A stretch of DNA of 9,814 nucleotides from Lachnospiraceae bacterium. Lineage in GTDB: Bacteria > Bacillota_A > Clostridia > Lachnospirales > Lachnospiraceae. How positions within the stretch are numbered: the first letter of the stretch is position 1; every line of letters starts with the position of its first letter. Positions 1 to 6,822 of this stretch are shown here, piece after piece. Under the pieces are notes generated by a model. That model was not told the origin of the DNA. It was given only the letters and a program-made list of their open reading frames with translations, and ran no database searches. The stretch spans positions 1 to 9,814 of the forward strand of contig JAFXDD010000048.1 of NCBI GenBank assembly GCA_017516285.1. The letters run 5' to 3'. The position numbers were made by a program, and so were the translations under genes.

Positions 1-138
1 ACACCGCAGCTGAGGTTAGTACCGCTGCAGCCTTTCACTGAGCGAGAGCGGGTTCTAAAAGAACTTATAGCGCTGCCCTTAGCAAAACATAGTTTAACCG
101 GGAGGGAGCAATTATTCGTCACCCCCACAAACCGGAAT
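1..138. other. Intergenic left edge, rich in inverted repeats, no gene called
   Basis: This stretch lies downstream of the last gene of the ABC exporter operon. I see no convincing gene in it. It has several short inverted repeats: GTTCT/AGAAC at 52-64 with a 3-nt centre, GCAGC (6-10) against GCTGC (24-28), and a looser long-range pairing of AGTTTA-A-CCGG near 91-101 with CCGG...TAAACT near 132-149. No hairpin followed by a clear T-run on the minus strand is visible, so the operon terminator is not obvious here. One plus-strand frame is open from the edge to a TAG at 160-162, but its product resembles nothing I know. It may be an intergenic repeat element or a structured 3' region; I cannot decide. 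Confidence 0.3.
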
Positions 139-1914
139 TTAACTAAACTGGGAGTTATATAGTGTACTGTAAAACCCGCCTCGTTTCATCAGTTCGTCGT
201 GGTTGCCCACTTCTATAATGCTACCATTTTGTAGCACGATGATTTTATCTGCGTTTTGAATGGTAGAGAGTCTGTGCGCAATCACAAAGCAGGTGCGGCC
301 TTTCATCAGTTCTGCCATGGCCTCCTGAATTTTGATTTCCGTACGGGAGTCTACATTTGAGGTAGCCTCGTCCAGTATCAGCATTTCGGAGTCCGAAATC
401 ATGGCACGAGCAATGGTTATCAGCTGACGCTGTCCCTTGGAAATATTAATACCATCATCTGTGAGAACGGTATCGTAGCCCTCCGGCAGACTTTCTATGT
501 AACTGTCAATACGGGCCGCCTTGGCTGCCGCCTTTACTTCCTCTAGTGTAGCACCCTCTCTTCCATATGCAATATTTTCAAATATACTGCCCCTAAAAAG
601 CCATGTATCCTGTAAAACCATGGTATATGCATGTCGCAGTGACTTACGGGTCACATTTCTTACATCTATGCCGTCTACCGTCACACCGCCTCCTGTTACA
701 TCATAAAAACGCATCAGCAAACTGATAATGGTAGTTTTGCCGGCTCCCGTAGGTCCTACAATGGCAATGGTCTGTCCAGGCTTAGCAACAAGGGAAATAC
801 CGTGCAGAATTTCCTTATCAGGAGTATAGCCAAAAACAACCTCACGAAAGCTTACTTCTCCCTTCACATCCTCAAGCGCCACAGCGTCCGGTGCATCCGG
901 GCTTTCGGGCTCCTCATCTATAATTCTGAACACACGCTCTGCTGCAGAAAAGGCAGACTGAAATTCACTTAAAATATTGGCAAACTCATTGATTGGGCCT
1001 GCAAATTTACGAGAGTATTGTACAAACTGCGCCACACCACCCAAGGTGATAAAAAACAAGCTTCCTGCTTCTGCCATGCCATTCCGGGAATACATATACA
1101 AGATACCACCCATTATCATTACCAAAGAAATAGAAAGATTATTGATAAAATTTACCGTAGGTCCCATAATAGCCCCATAATAATCTGCCTCGTATGAAGC
1201 ATCCATGGCATCTGTGTTACGGATATCAAATCGCCCTCCGATAACCTCTTCCCTTGCATAAGCCTGAATGGAGCGACAGCCGGAAAGCATTTCCTCTGCA
1301 TACCCATTTAACTCACCCAGCTTTCTGGAGCGGGTACGAAAAAGAGGCCGCACACGCTTAGAACGATAACGGGTAAAAAGAATGGCTGCCGGTACCGTAA
1401 TCACAAACACCAAAATTAATGGCCTGGAAATATTCCACATAAAAATAAGGGAACCGATTACGGTATAAAGACTAGTCATAATCTGCACCAAATCGTGAGC
1501 CAAAGTACTATTGATTGTATCAATATCATAAGAAATATGACTTATAATATCCCCTGTAGGATGGGTATCAAAGTAGCCCACCGGAAGACTTGTCAGCTTC
1601 TCAAATACCTGCTTACGCATGGTATACACAATTCTCTGGCTGATAAAAATCATCAAAGTGGCCAACAGATAAGACATCACCGCGGATAATATATAACAAA
1701 CTAACATCCGAACCACATTATACCATACCCCCTGCATGTCCACGCCGCCTGCCGCTGCAATAGCATCAATGGCATTACCGGAGTACTTTGGTCCCAGCAA
1801 AGAAAGCTGATTAGAAAACAGGGTCAATATAACTGCCGGAATAAACAAATACCAATAATGAAGCACATAACTGCAAAGACGTAAAAGAATGCCCTTTTTT
1901 TGTAAACTATTCAA
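139..1914 (-). CDS. Heterodimeric ABC exporter subunit, canonical NBD (LmrD/BmrD/TM288-like)
   Basis: Type I (type IV fold) ABC exporter half-transporter of about 591 residues in the inner membrane, expected to pair with the neighbouring half-transporter to export drugs, peptides or lipids by ATP hydrolysis. An N-terminal domain with about six membrane helices (residues ~20-305) is followed by a nucleotide-binding domain (~350-591). Visible motifs are Walker A GPTGAGKTT (~387-395), Q-loop Gln ~435, Walker B LILDE with catalytic Glu ~516, D-loop SNVD and switch His ~547 in VIAHR. The signature is ISKGQ instead of SGGQ, the usual departure in the canonical partner of such heterodimers. The start is set at a TTG (1912-1914), which has GGGAGGTG at 1921-1928, 6 nt upstream. 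An in-frame GTG at 1939-1941 would add nine residues but has no good ribosome binding site. The TTG overlaps the end of the upstream gene by 8 nt, suggesting coupled translation. Substrate unknown. Confidence 0.93.
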   Translation of the reverse strand: MNSLQKKGILLRLCSYVLHYWYLFIPAVILTLFSNQLSLLGPKYSGNAIDAIAAAGGVDMQGVWYNVVRMLVCYILSAVMSYLLATLMIFISQRIVYTMRKQVFEKLTSLPVGYFDTHPTGDIISHISYDIDTINSTLAHDLVQIMTSLYTVIGSLIFMWNISRPLILVFVITVPAAILFTRYRSKRVRPLFRTRSRKLGELNGYAEEMLSGCRSIQAYAREEVIGGRFDIRNTDAMDASYEADYYGAIMGPTVNFINNLSISLVMIMGGILYMYSRNGMAEAGSLFFITLGGVAQFVQYSRKFAGPINEFANILSEFQSAFSAAERVFRIIDEEPESPDAPDAVALEDVKGEVSFREVVFGYTPDKEILHGISLVAKPGQTIAIVGPTGAGKTTIISLLMRFYDVTGGGVTVDGIDVRNVTRKSLRHAYTMVLQDTWLFRGSIFENIAYGREGATLEEVKAAAKAARIDSYIESLPEGYDTVLTDDGINISKGQRQLITIARAMISDSEMLILDEATSNVDSRTEIKIQEAMAELMKGRTCFVIAHRLSTIQNADKIIVLQNGSIIEVGNHDELMKRGGFYSTLYNSQFS

Positions 1915-3628
1915 CGAATGCACCTCCCATCTGTGATTCACTTATTTCACGATACTCTATGCAATCTGACAATAATTCTTCATGAGTACCCATACCGATA
2001 ATTTGGCCTTCATCCAATACTAAAATCATATCGCAGTCCTTTACGGAGCTTACACGCTGTGCCACCGTTATAACTGTAGTATCCTGCATATGCTTCTTTA
2101 AAGCAGCTCTGAGTGCCGCATCCGTCTTGTAATCCAGAGCGGAGGAGCTATCATCCAAAATCAGAATATCCGGCTTCGCAGCAATGGCACGGGAAATCAA
2201 TATACGTTGCTTCTGACCGCCGGAAATATTCGTGCCATGAGGGGTCAGCTTATGCTCATAGCCTTCAGCAAACGCAGTAATAAAATCATCTGCCTGCGCA
2301 ATCTTTGCAGCCTGCACCACTGACTCATGAGAAATATCCCGACCAAATTTGATATTTTCCTCAATGGTATCTGCATACAGGAAATCATGCTGCAAAGCAG
2401 AGCCAAACATCTGATACAGTCTGTCCTTCGGAATGGTGCGAATATCCTCACCATTTATGTAAATACCGCCCTTGCCAACATCATAAAAGCGTAACAGCAA
2501 CTTAATCAACGTAGATTTACCGCTACCCGTAGCCCCGATAATACCAAGAGTACCACCCTTTGGCAGACTAAAGCTAATCTGCTCCAGATTATTGCGCTTA
2601 CCGTTATAGGAAAAGCTTACCTTATCAAAGCAGATATGAGCCTTTGTATCTTTATCCCGATATTCGGATTTGGACTGCACCGTAATATCCTCTTCTGCAT
2701 TCAGCACTTCCGCAATACGCCCGGCACTTGCGGCACACTTAGTGTACATCACAAACATACGGGTTACACTCATCATAGCCATGGAAATCTGGGTAAAATA
2801 CTGCATAAAGGCAATAATTGTTTCCGGCTCGGACAATCCCCCTGACACCCGCACCGCGCCAAGCGCAATAACTGCCACACTGCCCACGTTCATAAACATG
2901 GTCATGACCGGGTTTACACTGCCCATAATGACACCTGCACGAATTTCATCCTTAACCAGATTACGATTAACCGCATCATACCTGCGGTGCTCATAATCCG
3001 TCTTGGACAAAGCCTTAATGACGCGAATGCCCTGGGTGTCCTCACGCACCACACGTACCATACCGTCCACAGAGTGCTGTACCCGTGTATAAAGAGGCAC
3101 ACCCTTCCTGGATATAAAATATACCGTCACAAAAATAAAAGGCAATATAGCAATCATTACGAGTGATAGAGAGGCATCCATAAACAAAGTGATGGCAATA
3201 CCGCCCATTAATAAAATCGGTGCACGCACACCCATACGCTGAATCATATTAATAAAATGATGCACATTATATGTATCCGTAGTAATACGGGACTCCAAAG
3301 AAGGAATGGTAAACCTGTCCGTCTGTGCCGCAGACAACCTAAGAGTCTTAATAAACAAATCCTGACGCATTTTCTCCGCAAAATTGCGGGATACCCGGGC
3401 CGCCATACGATTGGCTATCACATTGCACAGGCATGCCACACCGGAACATACAATCATCAAAACACCCCAGAAAATAATTTCAGACATATCCTTTCCGATG
3501 ACATCCGCAAGAATATGACTTAAAATATATGGAAGCATCAACTCCACCAGAGTACCTGCCACCTTAATACCAAGCCCCAAAGTCATACGACCATAATAGA
3601 CTCTCAAATACTTAAAAACTATCTTCAT
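1907..3628 (-). CDS. Heterodimeric ABC exporter subunit, degenerate NBD (LmrC/BmrC/TM287-like)
   Basis: Half-transporter of 573 residues: about six membrane helices (~15-290), then a nucleotide-binding domain (~330-560). Motifs are Walker A GATGSGKST (365-373), Q-loop Gln ~413, a full ISGGQ signature (468-472) and Walker B ILILDD. Asp493 stands where the catalytic Glu is normally found, and Gln524 (TVAQR) replaces the switch His. In known heterodimeric exporters this combination marks the subunit whose own ATP site is non-hydrolytic. Its intact signature would complete the active site formed with the Walker motifs of the other subunit. It begins with the ATG of an ATGA overlap with the marR stop codon, preceded by a purine-rich GGAGGAGAAGG, so translation is probably coupled. 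Expression should follow the MarR-controlled promoter near 4146-4174. Substrate cannot be told from sequence. Confidence 0.94.
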   Translation of the reverse strand: MKIVFKYLRVYYGRMTLGLGIKVAGTLVELMLPYILSHILADVIGKDMSEIIFWGVLMIVCSGVACLCNVIANRMAARVSRNFAEKMRQDLFIKTLRLSAAQTDRFTIPSLESRITTDTYNVHHFINMIQRMGVRAPILLMGGIAITLFMDASLSLVMIAILPFIFVTVYFISRKGVPLYTRVQHSVDGMVRVVREDTQGIRVIKALSKTDYEHRRYDAVNRNLVKDEIRAGVIMGSVNPVMTMFMNVGSVAVIALGAVRVSGGLSEPETIIAFMQYFTQISMAMMSVTRMFVMYTKCAASAGRIAEVLNAEEDITVQSKSEYRDKDTKAHICFDKVSFSYNGKRNNLEQISFSLPKGGTLGIIGATGSGKSTLIKLLLRFYDVGKGGIYINGEDIRTIPKDRLYQMFGSALQHDFLYADTIEENIKFGRDISHESVVQAAKIAQADDFITAFAEGYEHKLTPHGTNISGGQKQRILISRAIAAKPDILILDDSSSALDYKTDAALRAALKKHMQDTTVITVAQRVSSVKDCDMILVLDEGQIIGMGTHEELLSDCIEYREISESQMGGAFVE

Positions 3629-4092
3629 GCACCTTCTCCTCCCCGTAAACTATCATCCCTTATATTGTCCTCCCCATACACAATGGCCTTGGATTTCTCC
3701 AGCATCTTGTCCAAAACCCTGTGAAAAACCTCCAGCTCCTCCTCTGTCACATCTGCTGCAACCAAAGCATTCCACTCCCTTGTAATCCCCACCACCTGAG
3801 GATGTAAATCCAACATCTGCTGTGTAGGATACACCAAAAGCTCCCGCTTATCCTCTGCACACACCCTTCGCTCGATATACCCCTTCTGCTCCAGCTTGGT
3901 CAGATGCCTGGTCACATTACTTTTATTCAAACACAAATGCTTGGCCAGCTTATCCTGACTCATCCCCGGATGCCTGCATATACACAAAATATAACTGTGA
4001 AAAATACCCGGCAGCTCCTCCGCCAGCTGTTGGGTACGATATATACTCTCACACCTGCTGATGATATTCATTTTCCTCATAATCGTTGCCAT
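3625..4092 (-). CDS. MarR-family transcriptional regulator
   Basis: Small regulator of 155 residues, the usual size of MarR proteins, which act as dimers on palindromic DNA and often release it on binding a small ligand. The winged helix-turn-helix is clear: MSQDKLAKHL followed by the recognition helix NKSNVTRHLTKLEQKGYI (~56-73), then the wing with the typical Asp-x-Arg feature (AEDKRELLVYPT, ~79-90). Helices for dimerisation flank it on both sides. The start ATG at 4090-4092 has GAGGTG at 4097-4102, 4 nt away. It is the first gene of an operon with two ABC exporter genes; its stop overlaps the next start by 4 bp. A 39-bp perfect palindrome overlaps its promoter, so it most likely represses itself and the exporter, with an exported compound as a plausible inducer. 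The inducer is unknown. Confidence 0.93.
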   Translation of the reverse strand: MATIMRKMNIISRCESIYRTQQLAEELPGIFHSYILCICRHPGMSQDKLAKHLCLNKSNVTRHLTKLEQKGYIERRVCAEDKRELLVYPTQQMLDLHPQVVGITREWNALVAADVTEEELEVFHRVLDKMLEKSKAIVYGEDNIRDDSLRGGEGA

Positions 4093-4110
4093 AAAACACC
4101 TCTAATACAC

Positions 4111-4149
4111 AAATAGTTGCAGATGAAACTGTTTCATCTGCAACTATTT
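4111..4149. promoter_or_regulatory. 39-bp perfect palindrome, likely MarR operator
   Basis: Two 19-bp arms (4111-4129 and 4131-4149) are exact reverse complements around a single central base at 4130. Each arm is itself a quasi-palindrome of the AGTTGC-N4-GAAAC kind, so the element can be read as two adjoining MarR sites. On the minus strand it begins within the -10 box of the marR promoter and covers the predicted transcription start, the classical position for a repressor site. A transcript reading through from the upstream membrane protein gene would contain the whole palindrome and fold it into a long hairpin, but the bases that follow (TTTGTGTATT) are only a poor U-tract, so a terminator role is secondary at best. 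Confidence 0.8.
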
Positions 4150-4174
4150 TATAATATATGGAAAAATATGTCAA
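4146..4174 (-). promoter_or_regulatory. Promoter of the marR-ABC-ABC operon
   Basis: Minus-strand -35 TTGACA (4169-4174, exact consensus) and -10 TAAAAT (4146-4151, five of six) are separated by 17 bp. The predicted start is near 4139, giving a leader of about 47 nt. The -10 overlaps the end of the 39-bp palindrome. The -35 lies just beyond the stop codon of the upstream gene (stop at 4186-4188). Confidence 0.8.
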
Positions 4175-4185
4175 TATATTCGCCA

Positions 4186-5739
4186 CTACTCCCCCAAAAC
4201 CACGCTATCCTTACCATACCAATTTGCCACAGCGCCATTTCTCCAATCCGCAGCATCTTCGGTGATATCATCAAAGTAAAGTAACCATGGCTTGACCGAA
4301 AACGGCTTTAATGTAACTTCCTTGTCTGGGCCATTTAATATCTCCAGTCGCTCCTTGTATTCCCGATCGTAGGTCTGTGCTTCCCCGGCCTTTAAAGAAA
4401 CATATGCTGCGTATGCACCATAATCAAACTGGCGAGTCTCTACATTTACAATGAAGCTTATGAATAACAGGCAGAGAATTGCTGCGGTATAAATAATGAT
4501 ACCTACGTTTGAAGTCATTACCACCTTTCTGGATAAGCCTTTATTCACAATCAGATTTCTTTTTACATGCTGTACCACTTGTTGTATCATCTTGTGGAGA
4601 AAGACAGGTCGTCCCTCTGCCGCTTTGCAGCGAATATATCCCAGCCAGTAACCTTCGTTCACGAAAAGCAACAGACAAAACCACATTTTAATGATATTTA
4701 TCAAGCGGTCAGGGCCTGAACCTCCCATGGCATATAAACTAGGCGTAAACATGCAGGATATAGCGCACAAACTTAATGCAGACACCACTACCGGCACCGG
4801 AAACTTAAACCTTGTATTTTCCATTGCTTTCCACAAAAACGGTATCAGCAGCAGTACAAATAAAACTATCTGCAGGGTAAACCAATGACGAGACCAGTGA
4901 ACCCCCTGAATAAAGGAATCCGCCACCGCTTTTACCGGGCTTGCCTGTGTAAAATTGCTCTGCCTGATCGTATTTCCAAAGGCTGTAACATTTTTATAGA
5001 AAGAAAACGCATAAATTCCCCACGGAAGTAATTTCCACAATTTTCTTTGTCCCAGAAGCCATTTCAGACCAATCAAAAAAGTCAATCCCAGAAATCCTAT
5101 GAGTGCTGTAGAATAATTGGAGCCACCGCAAAGTACACTTAAAATACAAGCCGCAATATATAAAAGTATTTCTTTTACACGACCGGAGCCGTTTTCCACA
5201 CCAAGCATAGCTGCAAACAAAAGTATCATACAACTGTGCATAAAATTATAATGAACGGCGCCATTGTACCAATAATACGCATTTACCGGCGACGGCACCG
5301 TTTCAATAATCAGAAAGATAACGAGGCTGCTGATAATAACCCAGATGCTCTTGGATGTACGCAAAAGCTTGACGAGTATCACATACCCCAAGCTAAAATA
5401 CGCCACCAACATCATGCCAATCAAAATGATTGGTGACAGGAAATAATACTCTTCGCCCCAGATTGCCGGTGAAAGCGCCATCAAAAATGCAGAGGAAAAG
5501 GTACCCTGCCAGGTATCATAAGTAATTTTCACCTGCCGAAAAGCCCACTGCAGAGTCTGCGGCAAAGATTTGGTAGTGCTCCAGATGGCATGGGTATAGT
5601 ACCCATAGGTAAAATCATCTGCACATGGATGCGCATACCGCCCGATGTATATGAGGGGAATAATGCCCAGTATTAAAAGTGCTAATGCTCCTATAGCAAT
5701 TATTTTGTAGATGTTTTTGGTATTTAAAAGCTTTCCCAT
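4186..5739 (-). CDS. DUF6056-type polytopic membrane protein, possible glycosyltransferase
   Basis: A 517-residue integral membrane protein with roughly eleven hydrophobic segments (first at ~10-33, last at ~410-432) and a hydrophilic C-terminal tail of about 85 residues. Just after the first helix is HPCADDFTYG with paired acidic residues Asp41-Asp42, then TWQGTFSSAFLMAL (~76-89) and FGNTIRQ (~254-260). The tail ends with a W-R-N...W-Y-G-K pattern (~499-510). From memory these features match the DUF6056 family of Firmicutes. An acidic pair in the first outer loop is typical of GT-C membrane glycosyltransferases, so a role in adding sugars to an envelope polymer is a reasonable but unproven inference. 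The start ATG has GGAG at 5745-5748, 5 nt upstream. It follows the AEC carrier gene by 95 bp and may have its own weak promoter there. Function uncertain. Confidence 0.85.
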   Translation of the reverse strand: MGKLLNTKNIYKIIAIGALALLILGIIPLIYIGRYAHPCADDFTYGYYTHAIWSTTKSLPQTLQWAFRQVKITYDTWQGTFSSAFLMALSPAIWGEEYYFLSPIILIGMMLVAYFSLGYVILVKLLRTSKSIWVIISSLVIFLIIETVPSPVNAYYWYNGAVHYNFMHSCMILLFAAMLGVENGSGRVKEILLYIAACILSVLCGGSNYSTALIGFLGLTFLIGLKWLLGQRKLWKLLPWGIYAFSFYKNVTAFGNTIRQSNFTQASPVKAVADSFIQGVHWSRHWFTLQIVLFVLLLIPFLWKAMENTRFKFPVPVVVSALSLCAISCMFTPSLYAMGGSGPDRLINIIKMWFCLLLFVNEGYWLGYIRCKAAEGRPVFLHKMIQQVVQHVKRNLIVNKGLSRKVVMTSNVGIIIYTAAILCLLFISFIVNVETRQFDYGAYAAYVSLKAGEAQTYDREYKERLEILNGPDKEVTLKPFSVKPWLLYFDDITEDAADWRNGAVANWYGKDSVVLGE

Positions 5740-5790
5740 GATAACTCCATATTCAAAAACAGCCTTATTAAAGTCCTGTCGTCAAACTTA

Positions 5791-5825
5791 AAATCCTGCC
5801 GGACAGTCTGAGACCAACCGACAGG
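5791..5825 (-). terminator. Possible terminator after the AEC carrier gene
   Basis: On the minus strand CCTGTCGG (5818-5825) pairs over all eight bases, with one G-U, to CCGGCAGG (5795-5802) across a 15-nt loop. It is followed by ATTTTAAGTTT, a moderate U-tract. It starts 10 nt after the stop codon of the carrier gene. A second segment, CGACAGG at 5775-5781, can compete for the same left arm, so this may be a leaky or switchable terminator. Confidence 0.45.
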
Positions 5826-5828
5826 GAA

Positions 5829-5857
5829 ATTATACTATACTTCCAAACTAAAAGCAA
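5829..5857 (-). promoter_or_regulatory. Possible promoter for the DUF6056-type gene
   Basis: Minus-strand TATAAT (5829-5834, exact -10) with TTGCTT (5852-5857) 17 bp upstream as a weak -35. It overlaps the last codons of the AEC carrier gene. Transcription would begin near 5822, inside the left arm of the adjacent hairpin, leaving a leader of about 80 nt. The -10 is good but the -35 is poor, so this is tentative. Confidence 0.35.
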
Positions 5858-6788
5858 TCATCATCACAGCAAATATCACCGGTATCGTAATGCAAGACAA
5901 TAAATGTGAAATGATTGCCATACCGGCAGCAACTGTCGTATCCTTTCCGTAGGCACTTGGAATTACAATCGTATTCAATCCCAACGGCATAGCAACAGAA
6001 CATATAGCACAAATTGTCAGTGTATTATCCAGCTTCAATATGTACAGTACAGTCATCATTACCAAGGGGAACAGCACCAGCCGAATAATAGAAACCGCAT
6101 AAATACTTACATTCGTAAAAATTTTCTTTAAATCAGCGTTTGCTACCGTAATACCTGTCAGCAGCATAGCAATGGGAGACATACATCCTGCACAGGAGGA
6201 TGCAGCAGAAGTCAACCAGTCTGGCAGTGTTACACTGTTCAAACCAATAATCATTCCTGCCAGCATGCTTAAAAACATGGGATTTAAGAAGGAACGCAGC
6301 CTTTCCTTTAGACTCTGTTTTTGCCCGGCTTCAGAAAGTAACAGAACCGGTACTCCCCAGAGATAAATCATTATCCACAGGGGCAATGTGAAAATCAGAT
6401 ATTCGAAAAAAACATCCGGGAAAAGTGCACCTACTACCGCATTTCCCATAAAGCCAAAATTGGAAAAGGCCAGACCATAAGTATAAATATTTTGAATATA
6501 CTTACTCTTGCTGCAAAGTCTGGCTGCTAATACAGCAACAGGTATGATAATTAAGGCCATGATAAAACTGGTTAAAAAAATGGTTCCCGCTGCACCTATC
6601 TTCTCAGCAGTAAAATTTTCACAAAAGGTTTTCAGTACAAGTGCCGGTATAAATATGTAGTTTTCTAACTTAGAAAGAATCCCGGCAGCATTCTCGGGCA
6701 GCAGCTTCTTCTTACAAAGCACAAACCCCAAGAAAATAAGCAAAAATAAAAAGGCCATTTGGTTTAATGTAGTAAAAAAAATATTCAT
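5835..6788 (-). CDS. AEC-family transporter (auxin efflux carrier type)
   Basis: A 317-residue integral membrane protein of the AEC family (TC 2.A.69), whose bacterial members carry organic acids such as malate or other small anions. About ten hydrophobic segments form two groups of five: ~8-25, 42-57, 68-90, 102-122 and 127-150, then ~170-185, 200-217, 228-250, 256-278 and 285-312, with a charged cytoplasmic stretch (~153-168) between them. Family features are SNFGFMGNAVVG (~109-120) and the C-terminal PLGLNTIVIPSAYGKD...AGMAIISHLLSCITIPV (~268-304), each holding the conserved Gly/Asn/Pro positions. The start ATG has AGAGGTG 9 nt upstream. It lies 34 bp behind the RpiR-type regulator with no promoter between, so the two are probably one transcript and the substrate may relate to the regulator's ligand. 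The substrate cannot be named. Confidence 0.9.
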   Translation of the reverse strand: MNIFFTTLNQMAFLFLLIFLGFVLCKKKLLPENAAGILSKLENYIFIPALVLKTFCENFTAEKIGAAGTIFLTSFIMALIIIPVAVLAARLCSKSKYIQNIYTYGLAFSNFGFMGNAVVGALFPDVFFEYLIFTLPLWIMIYLWGVPVLLLSEAGQKQSLKERLRSFLNPMFLSMLAGMIIGLNSVTLPDWLTSAASSCAGCMSPIAMLLTGITVANADLKKIFTNVSIYAVSIIRLVLFPLVMMTVLYILKLDNTLTICAICSVAMPLGLNTIVIPSAYGKDTTVAAGMAIISHLLSCITIPVIFAVMMIAFSLEV

Positions 6789-6822
6789 GATAATTCACAC
6801 CTCTTTCGCTATCTTACATGTA

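Noticed and set aside
1895..1901. A7 tract on the minus strand at codons CAA-AAA-AAG near the start of the second ABC gene, an A_AAA_AAG type slippery site
   Set aside because: A -1 shift would end after about 28 codons and would not join any known domain. No downstream stem was apparent. Most likely a chance Lys-Lys run, though it could be prone to mutation or sequencing error.
2670..2996. Open plus-strand frame of 108 codons opposite the degenerate ABC subunit
   Set aside because: A shadow of conserved transporter coding sequence, with no domain or start signals.
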